A DNA stretch of 64,000 bases, taken from assembly GCA_029224185.1 (NCBI GenBank), contig CM055189.1, positions 27,961,457-28,025,456 of the forward strand, written 5' to 3'. Below are positions 13,166-22,789 of this stretch, in pieces. The stretch's first letter is position 1, and each line of letters begins with the position of its first letter. The notes below the pieces were generated by a model that was not told the origin of the DNA, did no database searches, and saw only the letters and a list, made by a program, of their open reading frames with translations. This DNA comes from Karalla daura (taxonomy: Eukaryota; Chordata; Actinopteri; Chaetodontiformes; Leiognathidae). The translations under genes were made by a program, and so were the position numbers.

Positions 13166-13793
13166 TGATCTAACCCCTTCATCTGAGCTACTTCCTTCTA
13201 TTTTACTAGTATCTTTCTTCCTTTTTACGATCTGACTTGAGCTTACATTTCCTGTCCCTCATCCCTGCTGTGATCGCCTAGATTTCCCACTACTCGATAG
13301 ATTCCATTCATTGCCTAAATCCATATCACTCTTCCTCCTCTCCTTGGTTTGTCATTCTGATCCACTCACTAGCCAGTTTATGTCAACCGCCAGTTTCTCA
13401 CAAAACTATCAAAATTTGTTTCTTCAAAAATTCCCGCTCTCAGTGGTGCTATCAGTCTAGCCTCCGACCTGTCAGCCTTCCAACAGCTGTTTCCCCGGAC
13501 GTGACGACAACGCTCCTCCTCCTCCGCTCAGCATCCGACGGACGTCCCCTGAAGCAAACCACTGCAGCGGCCGTCAGCTAGTATCTGCTTAGCGCCCCGA
13601 GCAAATAGGAGGTGTCAAAGAGGCAGAGGTGTGTGAAAGGCCCCACAAACAGTACATTCGACTGGAACTGGCTAATCTCTAAATTATTCTACATTAGATA
13701 AAGCTTTGCTGAGTAGAAGCTACCCTTCAGAGAAATGTAGCAAGCTAAGTAACAATAAAATGAAGGAGACATATACTGCAGTAGGATTCTCAC

Positions 13794-14055
13794 CCATGTC
13801 CATGGGGACTTGTGCCAGACCCTGTCTGGTACAAGAAAACACCCTTCTCATGAACAACAGCAAATCAAACTGTCCATTATAGAGACTAAGCAGATCTTTG
13901 ACTATCCTCAATAATCTTGGGACCAACACTTCAGCGACACTTTGGGTTCCTCTCCCATGAACTTCAGGTAACAGGTCAGTTAAAGACTGAACAGATATCA
14001 CAGCTACACTCATTAACTTGGACTCTTCCCTGCTCAGAAGAGCAAAACATCCCTC
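13794..14055 (-). CDS. Candidate exon of an unidentified host gene
   Basis: Within a 156-codon open frame on the minus strand (14190-13720), a 262-bp segment has good splice signals: a pyrimidine-rich tract ending CAG just before 14055, and GTGAGA just after 13794. The segment would encode about 87 residues of amphipathic helix (for example RLLRIVKDLLSLYNGQFDLL) like a helical-repeat protein, unlike any mobile-element protein in the window. I do not recognise the family. It sits between the LINE target duplication (13551-13563) and the 18-bp minisatellite, in otherwise unique sequence (13564-14213) where I see nothing else. It could be a live exon, a relic left by rearrangement, or a chance frame. 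Confidence 0.33.
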
Positions 14056-14213
14056 CTGACCAGATGCAAAAATAGGGATTTGGGAAAGCATAAAGCTAAA
14101 AAAGCAAAACCAAAACACATCAAATTGTGTAAAATATTGGATATTGCATTTTTTGTTTATGGTTCCCTCCGCTCTCCCGCATTTATGCATTCAGATTTTT
14201 TTGTTTGCAGTCT

Positions 14214-16430
14214 TGGTCTGAAGGAATGAACTGGTCTTAAGAAATGAACTGGTTGCGGCAAAGGAACTGGTCTGACGAAATGAACTGGTTAGGACAAATG
14301 AACTGGTCTGAAGAAATGAACTGGTCTGACAAAATGAACTGGTCGGGACAAATGAACTAGTCTGAAGGAATGTACTGGTCGGGACAAATGAACTGGTCTG
14401 AAGAAATGAACTGGTCGGGACAAATGAACTAGTCTGAAGGAATGAACTGGTCGGGACAAATGAACTGGTCTGAAGGAATGAACTGGTCGAAAGAAATTAA
14501 CGGTTGGGACAAATGAAATGGTCTGAAGGAATGAACTGGTCTGACGAAATGAATGGGTCTGAAGAAATGAACTGGTCAGAAGGAATGAACTGGTCTCAAG
14601 AAATGAACTGGTCGGGACAAATGAACTGGTCTGAAGGAATGAACTGGTCTGAAGAAATGAACTGGTCGGGACAAATGAACTGGTCTGAAGGAATGAACTG
14701 GTCCGAAGGAATGAACTGGTCGAAAGAAATTAACGGTTGGGACAAATGAAATGGTCTGAAGGAATGAACTGGTCTGACGAAATGAATGGGTCTGAAGAAA
14801 TGAACTGGTCAGAAGGAATGAACTGGTCTCAAGAAATGAACTGGTCGGGACAAATGAACTGGTCTGAAGGAATGAACTGGTCTGAAGAAATGAACTGGTC
14901 GGGACAAATGAACTGGTCTGAAGGAATGAACTGGTCTGAAGGAATGAACTGGTCCGAAGGAATGAACTGGTCGAAAGAAATGAACGGGTTGGGACAAAAG
15001 AACTGGTCTGAAGGAATGAACTGGTCTGAAGAAGTGAACAGATCATAACAAATGAACTGGTCTAAAGAAATGAACTGGTCTCACGAAATGAACTGGTCTC
15101 ACGAAATGAACTGGTCGCGGCAAATGAGCTAGTCTGAAGAAATGAACTGGTCTGACAAAATGAACTGGTCAATACAAATGAACTGGTCTGAAGCAATGAA
15201 CTGGTCTCACGAAATGAACTGGTCTGAAGGAATGAACTGGTCTGACGAAATGAACTGGTCGCGGCAAATGAACTGGTCTGAAGAAATGAACTGGTCGCGG
15301 CAAATGAGCTAGTCTGAAGGAATGAACTGGTCTGTCGAAACTAACTGGTCGTAACAAATGAACTGGTCTGAAGGAATGAACTGGTCTGAAGGAATTAACT
15401 GGTCTGAAGAAATGAACTGGTCGCGGCAAATGAACTGCTCTGAAGAAATGAACTGGACTGAAGAAATGAACTGGTCTGAAGAAATGAACTGGACTGAAGA
15501 AATGAACTGGTTGGGACAAATGAACTGGTCTGAAGGAATGAACTGGTCTGAAGAAATGAACTGGTCGCGGCAAATGAACTGGTCTGAAGAAATGAACTGG
15601 TCAGGAAAAATGAACTGGTCGGGACAAATGAACTGGTCTAAAGGAATGAACTGGTCTGAAGAAATGAACTGGTCAGGAAAAATGAACTGGTCGCGGCAAA
15701 TGAACTGGTCTAAAGGAATGAACTGGTCTGAAGGAATGAACTGGTCGTAACAAATAAACTGGTCTGAAGAAATGAACTGGTCAGGAAAAATGAACTGGTC
15801 TGAAGAAATGAACTGGTTGAAAGAAATGAACTGGTCTTGCAGAAATGAACTGGTCGGGACAAATGAACTGGTCAGATGGAATGAACTGGTCTGAAGAAAT
15901 GAACTGGTCTGAAGAAATGAACTGGTCGCGGCAAATGAACTGGTCTGAAGAAATGAACTGGACTGAAGAAATGAACTGGACTGAAGAAATGAACTGGTTG
16001 GGACAAATGAACTGGACTGAAGAAATGAACTGTTCAGGAAAAATGAACTGGTCGGGACAAATGAACTGGTCTGAAGGAATGAACTGGTTGAAAGAAATGA
16101 ACTGGTCTTGCAGAAATGAACTGGTCGGGACAAATGAACTGGTCAGATGGAATGAACTGGTCTGAAGAAATGAACTGGTCTGAAGAAATGAACTGGTCGC
16201 GGCAAATGAACTGGTCTGAAGAAATGAACTGGTCTGACGAAATGAACTGGTCTGACGAAATGAACTGGTCGTAACAAATGAACTGGTCTGAAGGAATGAA
16301 CTGGTCGTAACAAATGAACTGGTCGGGACAAATGAACTGGTCTGAAGGAATGAACTGGTCTGAAGAAAAGAACTGGTCGGGGCAAATGAACTGGTCTGAA
16401 GGAATGAACTGGTCTGAAGGAATGAACTGG
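14214..16430. repeat. 18-bp minisatellite, left block (about 123 copies)
   Basis: Unit ATGAACTGGTCTGAAGGA and variants ending CGGGACAA, CGCGGCAA, CTGACGAA or CGTAACAA. Because 18 is a multiple of three and most variants lack stops, open frames run on both strands (Met-Asn-Trp-Ser-Glu-Gly on plus; Arg-Pro-Val-His-Ser-Phe or Thr-Ser-Ser-Phe-Leu-Gln on minus). These are repeat artefacts. Longer periods are present: a segment around 14491-14723 is repeated 233 bp later, and one ending at 15840 is repeated 271 bp later. The block abuts the 3' end of the BEL/Pao pol frame at 16430, and the same unit forms the block at 22790-24760. Confidence 0.95.
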
Positions 16431-17327
16431 TTCGTTCATCCTCCGTAGTCTTGATCTGCACTTTCCTTGCCCTCCCGTCTTCGCTGGGGAAGGTCTTGAG
16501 GATGATGCCCATGGGCCAGTCGTTCCTCTGCAACTGGTCACTTTTCAGGAGGATGATATCACCCTCTTTCAGACTGCATTTCTCCTTTTCCCACTTCCTG
16601 CGCTTCTGCAGGGTGGGGAGGTACTCAGTCCTCCATCGATGCCAAAAGGTGTTGGCGAGGCTTTGGACCTGCCTCCACTGCTTGCCTAGAGATCCTTTTC
16701 ACCAAATTCCCCCTTGGGAGGAGGAAGGGCACTGACCTTCTGTGTGAGAAGTGTTGCTGGTGTCAGGATGAATGGGGAGTCTGGGTCTGTGGACACAGGA
16801 ACTAACGGACGGGCATTTAGGATAGCTGAGACCTCTGCCATGAGGGTTGTCAGGACCTCATGTGTGAGCCTTGCTGTCCCGGCCTTCAACAGCATCGAGT
16901 CCAGGATACGCCTTGCCAGCCCGATTAGCCGCTCCCAACTGCCCCCCATGTGCGAAGAGTGGGGCGGGTTGAAGACCCACTGACACCCATTGTCACTGAG
17001 GAATCCTTGCACTTCTTTGTCACTGCTCACAGACTCTATCTGCAACTCCTTACATGCCCCGACAAAGTTGGTGCCGCAGTCACTTCTGATCTGTTTGGCT
17101 GGTCCCCTGATTGAGAAGAACCGCCGTAGAGCGTTGATAAAGCTTGAAGAGTCCATGGACTCCAGTACCTCTATATGTATGGCTCTGGTGCTCATACACG
17201 TAAAGAGTTCAGCCCATCTTTTGCTGCTTGCCAGTCCTCCTCTGGTCCGCTGTGCCACGACCATCCATGGTCCGAAGACATCCACACCCACAAATGAGAA
17301 GGGAGGATCTGAGCTGAGGCGGTCCAC
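16431..17327 (-). pseudogene. BEL/Pao integrase core and C-terminus, frameshifted
   Basis: The frame from 17327 holds the DDE core that would join cDNA to the target: Asp 16 (GVDVFGPW), Asp 83 (RSDCGTNF) and Glu 132 (GSWERLIG). It stops at 16686 where one base of a codon is missing. The C-terminal part resumes in another frame and includes the family-typical NDWPMGIILKTFPSEDGRA block (about 16530-16475). This frame then reads without a stop into the 18-bp minisatellite at 16430, so the native pol end has been replaced or interrupted by the repeat. Confidence 0.85.
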
Positions 17328-17329
17328 AG

Positions 17330-19720
17330 GTCAGCCATCTTTTGAGTCTCCATCTTCCTGCGTAGTCTTCTGCACGTGACGCAGTGATGAAGGATGCTGC
17401 TGATGCACCGTTTCCTGCCAATAATCCACAGACCTGCCTCTCTCAAGGCACCCTCAATGAGGTGGAGTCCTTGGTGCTGGACCTGCTCGTGATAGTGCCG
17501 GATGAGCAGAGTCGTGACGTTACTCTTCCCAGGTAGGATCACAGGACTAACCTCTTCCCCGTCTAGGTTTGCTTTGGACAAGCGCCCTCCAATCCTGAGA
17601 ATTCCTGAGCTATCAAGGTAAGGACACAGGCCGAAGAGAGGGCTTTGCTTAGGAATGGGTATTCCTCCTTGAATGCATTCCAATATCTCTGAAAATGCAT
17701 GCTGTTGGACTGCCCGTAGTATGATGGCTCTTGCTCTGTCCAAGTCTTCCGTGGGACAGGGTCCTTCATGAATGTGCCAGCCCTTGCAGCTGTTCCCCTG
17801 TGCAAAGGAGTGGGTGACATGTACGAGCCTAGCAACTGCTTGATTGAGTGACCGCCAGCTGGAGTACTTCTCAAAACGTGTAGGGTCAAGTTTGTCACTG
17901 GTGACCCTGTTGAGATGGCAAGTGATCTGCGGGCGGACATCACAGTCAGAGCTAGGGTCAACCAAGTCAAAGGAACTAGGTGCGGGGTCGACCTCAGCTG
18001 ACATCAACAGAAACTGAGGGCCGCACAGCCATGAGGTGTGAGTTAGGTTGCCTGCGGGGACTGACCGTGAGCCATGGTCAGCAGGGTTTTGGCCGGAGGG
18101 CACGTACTTCCATTGCTTAGGGCTTGTGGACCTCCTAATGCGCTGCACCCTGTTACTCACGTACACAGAGAATCGTCTTGATTCATTGTGGATAGAGCCT
18201 AGGACCACTTTACTATCCGAGTAGAAGGTCACAGCGTCAAAGATGGTGTCCATGTCATCCACAATTGTGTCTGCAATCTCTACTGCCAGGACTGCAGCAC
18301 AAAGCTCGAGCCTTGGAACTGTTGTTTCTGGACGTGGAGCAAGCTTTGCCTTGCCGAATACGAAGCCAACCTCCACAGTGTTGCTTGCATTGGATGTCCT
18401 CACATAGGCAACAGCAGCTACGGCAGTTGTGGAGGCGTCACAGAAAACACACAGTTCCTTACTGCATGCTTGGCGGAGAGAGCTAGAAGTGTACCGGCGT
18501 GGGATCTTGAGCTGTTCTAGCTCCTTCAGCGAGTCCCTCCACAGCTTCCACTCTCTGTACTTTTCCTCAGGGAGAGGGGCATCCCAGTCGCATGACTCTG
18601 TAGTAAGCTCCCTCAGTATGGACCTTCCTTGAATGCTGACAGGGGCAGCGAACCCTAGAGGGTCGAACAGACTGTTTACAGTTGATAGGACCCCACGTCT
18701 TGTGTAGGGTTTCTCTGCCTCGGCAACTTGGAAGGTAAACACATCTTCTTGCATAGGAGGGGGGTCTGTGCTGAGATCCAGGTCTTTCATTCCCTTAGCA
18801 AGATCGTCAGGAGGGAAGGCTTTCATAACAGCCACTCTGTTGGACAGGATTTTGTGAAGCCGGAGGTTAGAGAGTGCCAGAATGTCTTGGGTGTCGTGAA
18901 GAAGAGTGATGGCTTCCTCTTCAGATGGGACAGACAGGAGCCCATCGTCAACGTAGAAATTCCTCTCCACGAACAGCTTGGCCTCTGTGCCGTATTCCCT
19001 CTCTCCCTCCGCGGCAGCTCTATGTAGCCCATATGTGGCCACGGCTGGTGACGGGCTATTTCCAAAGACATGTACGCGCATCCTGTACTCAATGACGTCG
19101 TCATCCAAGTCATTATTGCGATGCCAGAGGAAGCGCAGAAAGTTCCGATGGTCCTCACGTACGACAAAGCAATGGAACATCTGCTGGATATCAGTTGTCA
19201 CTGCCACTGGCTCCCTCCTAAACCGCAGCAGTACCCCGAGCAAACTGTTGTTCATGTTGGGCCGCGTGAGGAGGACATCATTGAGCGATACCCCTTGGTG
19301 TTGCGCGTTGGAGTCAAATACCACCCTCACCTGTCCCGGCTTTTGAGGGTGATACACCCCAAAGAAAGGTAGGTACAAGCACTCCTGATCTGGCGGTAAG
19401 GGTGGCGCTACTTCAGCATGTCGATTCTCGAAGAGCTTGCTCATGAACTTAGTGAAATGCTCCCTCCTCTCAGGGTGTTTCCTGAGTGCCTTGGTAACTG
19501 TTGTGAGACGGGTCTGTGCCTGCTCACGGTTGTTTGGCAGACGCTGGCGTGGGCTGCAGAAGGGGAGTGGAGCCTGCCAGCTGTTGTCATCCCCCTGTTT
19601 CAGTTCCTTCTCCATAAGCCTCAGAAAGGCAAGATCCTCCATAGAAGGTGCTATCTTGTCGTCGTTCTTCGTATGGCAAAAGATGGACTCCCCCATGAGT
19701 CGCGCTTTGTCAATCGGCAA
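17330..19720 (-). pseudogene. BEL/Pao reverse transcriptase, RNase H and integrase zinc domain
   Basis: The longest open stretch of the element, 842 codons from 19720, of which those to about 17330 are native. RT: first catalytic Asp near residue 177 (TTDIQQMF) and YVDD at 256-259. RNase H: Asp 428 (FCDAST), Glu about 472 (PRLELCAAVLA) and Asp 502 (YSDSKVVL). The integrase N-terminal zinc domain has His 744, His 749, Cys 780 and Cys 783. All expected catalytic residues are present. After residue about 797 a missing base near 17331-17334 pushes translation out of frame, giving a wrong tail that ends at 17192; the integrase core continues in another frame. Confidence 0.88.
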
Positions 19721-19759
19721 GGACAGCTGTTCTGAAACTGAAAGGTTCTGGAACTGGCA

Positions 19760-20650
19760 TTAGTGGTTGAACTTCTCTTTGACCTCAATCTTGTTGAGGC
19801 AGGGGCATAGAACACTGGGACGTCCATTCTCAAGAACATAGGTTCTGTAGGTGTTCACAGGTGAGGATAAATGTGCGCCGTTTAAACACACATCCCCTAC
19901 TATCACCCAGCCGAGGGCTAATCGCTGGGCGAACGGAGCATGCAGGGGACCATTACGCTGTTCAAGGACCTTGTGCACTTGAATGATGTCTCTTCCTAAA
20001 AGAAGTAATATCTCAGCCTTAGGGTCAAGAGGTGATATCTTAGAGGTTAGGGTCTTCAGGTGCGGATGGTACTTAACTACAGCTGGTGTGGGAATCTCTG
20101 CCCTATTATCAGGAAGTTGATCACACTCGATGAGTGTAGGCAGAGCTAAATTGGTCTTGCCATCGGCTGATTCGACAATGAACCCGCTTGCCCTGCGACC
20201 TGCGGCATCTGACACACCTGCACAGGTTTTGAGCGTGTAGGGAGAGGTGTTGTCAGCTATGTCAAACACCTCATAGAATGATGACCTGGCTAATGACCAA
20301 TTGCTCTGGTCATCAAGGACAGCGTATGCTCTTATCTTCTTCTCAGGTTGGTGTTTAGGATATATGTACACCAGACAGATTTTGGCACATGACTTGGTAG
20401 CTACACTGTCTCCACAGACCTCTGTGCAAGCTGAGGTGGTGACTGCGGCAGGAGGAGATTCCTCTCCCTCCCCGCCATGCTCTTCAGAGGGACTGCTAGC
20501 TGGCTTTGTCAACCATGGCGCAGGACCGGCATGAAGGGCTGCAATGTGCTTATCACTGTTGCATTCTGAGCACTGAATGACAGCCTTGCAGTCCTTCGCT
20601 TGGTGGGAGGTAGAAGAGCAACAGCGAAAGCATATGCCATTCTCCTTGAC
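19760..20650 (-). pseudogene. BEL/Pao zinc knuckle and aspartic protease
   Basis: The frame contains the knuckle CFRCCSSTSHQAKDC followed by CSECNSDKH, then the protease core VLDDQSNWSLA, where DDQS carries the active-site Asp in the form usual for this family. Downstream, LLLGRDIIQVH and LALGWVIVGDVC match the end of the protease and the linker to RT. The frame ends at a TAA (19762-19760) which is in frame with the RT segment starting at 19720, so a single nonsense codon separates protease from RT. Codons above about 20650 in the same frame are out of phase with gag and are probably not native. Confidence 0.83.
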
Positions 20651-22183
20651 GAAAGCCGTCCAGCAGCTTTGCTCTAAAGGCTCTACACTTAGGTAGGGGG
20701 TGGGGCTTTTTATGTATGGGACACTCCTTCTTCGGGCTGTCTGAATCCTTAGTCTCGTCCCCTTTGGCAGGACTGTCCACCTCTGTTTTGTGCACAGCAA
20801 TTGGAGGTTTAGCTGATTTTGGTGTGAATCTTTCCCCCTTAGGTGGTGTGTTGCTGGGAGCTGAAGCTGCAAAACTCGGGTCATTCCTCATCTTTGCTTC
20901 TGCACGAATGAAGGCGGCAAATTCAGAGAACGGTGGGAAGACGGTGTGATGTTTTTGTTTATATTTTGTACCGTAAACCATCCACTTTTATTGCAGATTG
21001 AATGGTAATTTCTCCAGGATCGGGTTAATGCCTCGCGCCATGTTCAGGTAATTCAAAGCGGGCAAGAATCCATCCTCCATGGCTCCCTCTATCTCCAGGA
21101 GAAGGTCACTTAGCTCCCGTAGCCGTTTGGGCTCTTTATTGGTTAACTTGGGGAACCGTTCAAGCTTTTCGAAGAGAGCAGTCTCCATAGCCTCTGGTGA
21201 TCCATAAACCTCCTCTAATCTTCGCCATACCAGGCTGAGGGCCTCTCCAGGGTAGTTGATTCGAACCAACCTCACCCTCCTTGCATGTTCAGCCAATTCG
21301 GGCCCAAGCCACTTACCAAGCAGGTCAAGTTCCTCACTAGGCTTCAGATCCAGGTCTTCAGTGGCGTTAGAGAAGGCGGACCTCCAAGCCCAGTAGTTTT
21401 CGGGTCTGTCGTCAAACTTTGTGAGTCCAGCTGTCAGTAGCTCACGGCGAGCTAAGAAGCTTCCCAACACTGATACATTTGCAACGGTCTCTCCTCCCCG
21501 TGGATTGCCATGCCCTGATGTATCATGTCTGGGAGTCTTTGGCGGAGATGCTGGCTGTGATGGAGTAAATTCTCTTTTCTGTGTGGATTGCAGTGGCGAC
21601 CGTTTTGAATGTGCAGCTGCAGTAGGCCTCGTGGTTGTAACAGATAAGCGCTGCCTCTCATTTTGGCTAGGTAGCTCATGCTGTGTCTGAGATTCATCTT
21701 GAGGCTTGGGGTTAACAGCTGCAGAGGGAGTCAAATCAGGCTTTTTATCGTGCTCTGGATTGTCTGTGCGCTCATTGGAATTTACATAGTCAAACTGTTC
21801 CTGAACATATTTCTCTGTTCTTCAACTGAATGATAGGATGAGTCTTGTTCGACATTATGAACTCCAGTGAGCTCCCCCATAGCTGCTGATTCCAATACAT
21901 TAGCTTCGGCACAGGCGGCCTCAGCCTCCTTCACTTGCTGTATGGCTTCTAACGTGGCTTCAAGACGTGTCTCCTCTACTTTCAGCTGAGCCTTCCTTAC
22001 TTTAACATCAATCTCCCTTTGTGCAAATGATGCCCTGGCGCGTGCAGCTTCTGCCTTAGCCCTGGCTTCCACTGCAGCCAGGCTAGCTGCTGATCTAACA
22101 GAGTGCTTCGATGATTTTGATGTTTTAGATGAGCGTGAGCACTCTGACCTTGTTTCATAGCTCTTTTCTGACTTCGCTGACAT
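20553..22183 (-). pseudogene. BEL/Pao gag, broken
   Basis: The ATG at 22183 opens a serine-rich then alanine/glutamate-rich coiled segment (to 21782) like the N-terminus of teleost BEL/Pao gag. A one-base insertion near 21800 moves the frame; the continuation (through 21734 to 20988) holds the conserved capsid-like block with FDDRPENYWAWRSAF and ALNYLNMARG. A TAA at 20990-20988 interrupts, and the same frame resumes at once and runs to 20553 with a Pro/Lys-rich linker and the start of the Cys-His region (CPIHKKPHPLPKC). Near 20650 a further frame change moves the real coding sequence into the frame of the zinc knuckle. Confidence 0.82.
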
Positions 22184-22344
22184 CTTTGGTAGTAGATGTG
22201 GTTGAGCTGGCTGAATCTCTCACTCACCGGGGTAGAAGTCACTGTTGAGTCCGTCTTATTACTGTTCTGCCCTCATTAAAGAGTTCCCCTTCTTCAACTA
22301 GACAGACAGATGACTCCCATCACAGGCGGGTCAAGTTTGGTAGC

Positions 22345-22350
22345 TTTATT
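22345..22350 (-). promoter_or_regulatory. AATAAA, candidate poly(A) signal in the BEL/Pao 5' LTR
   Basis: TTTATT on plus reads AATAAA on the minus strand, about 160 bp upstream of the gag ATG at 22183, where the R region of a 5' LTR would be expected. The surrounding 22351-22789 is AT-rich, has no coding content and may be the remaining LTR. The exact LTR ends are not visible. Confidence 0.35.
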
Positions 22351-22789
22351 CAAACTGACAGGCATGTAACAGGTGTAAAACTAAAATAAAGAAGGAAAAT
22401 AAAATACACATTTAGCATATCAAAGCATATGGCCTGCAAGTAGCCAAGCATGCTACTAATTAGCTGGATATGGCAAATAGCACGATGTACTCTACTAAAA
22501 TTACAAAATGTTCAGAAATATACACATCAAATATTCATTCTAACCTTATCCATCAAAAATACTCACAGACGATGCCCGTATTAGTGATTTCAACGGAGAA
22601 TGGGTTTGGATTCAGCAACTGCACAATCTAACATGCCAAAACCGTTCTGAGAGCAACAAGGAAGTGGGGTGACTTCCTGAATGTGTCACATGACTACAAT
22701 TTCAATATGACAAATGAAGACACCACCTAGTGGCTGGAGTGGGAAGTAAACATATTAATTGCACAGAAAACGAACTCAGTCCAGAACAG

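Larger units (their letters stand above)
8301..13550 (-). mobile_element. Full-length I/Nimb-type LINE, decayed
   Basis: A 5250-bp non-LTR retrotransposon read on the minus strand. The 13-bp direct repeat GAAGCAAACCACT at 8288-8300 and 13551-13563 is its target-site duplication. The 3' end, at the low-coordinate side, is a short AAG repeat tail (8301-8314), typical of the I group. Order from the 5' end: a leader of roughly 170-390 bp, ORF1 with CCHC knuckles, then an apurinic-type endonuclease, reverse transcriptase and RNase H. RNase H after the RT and a zinc-knuckle ORF1 point to the I/Nimb group rather than L2, L1 or RTE. All ORFs are broken by frameshifts or stops, so the copy is dead. 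A 3' UTR with AT-rich and TA repeats (8430-8510) lies between the RNase H stop and the tail. Confidence 0.88.

Noticed and set aside
14504..15048. Met-Asn-Trp-Ser-Glu-Gly repeat proteins in the 18-bp minisatellites
   Set aside because: All frames without a stop variant are open on both strands; one-base slips between super-repeats break the frame; there is no start or signal context.
14214..16430. Possible CRISPR-like array
   Set aside because: Units are contiguous 18-mers without unique spacers, in a vertebrate genome.
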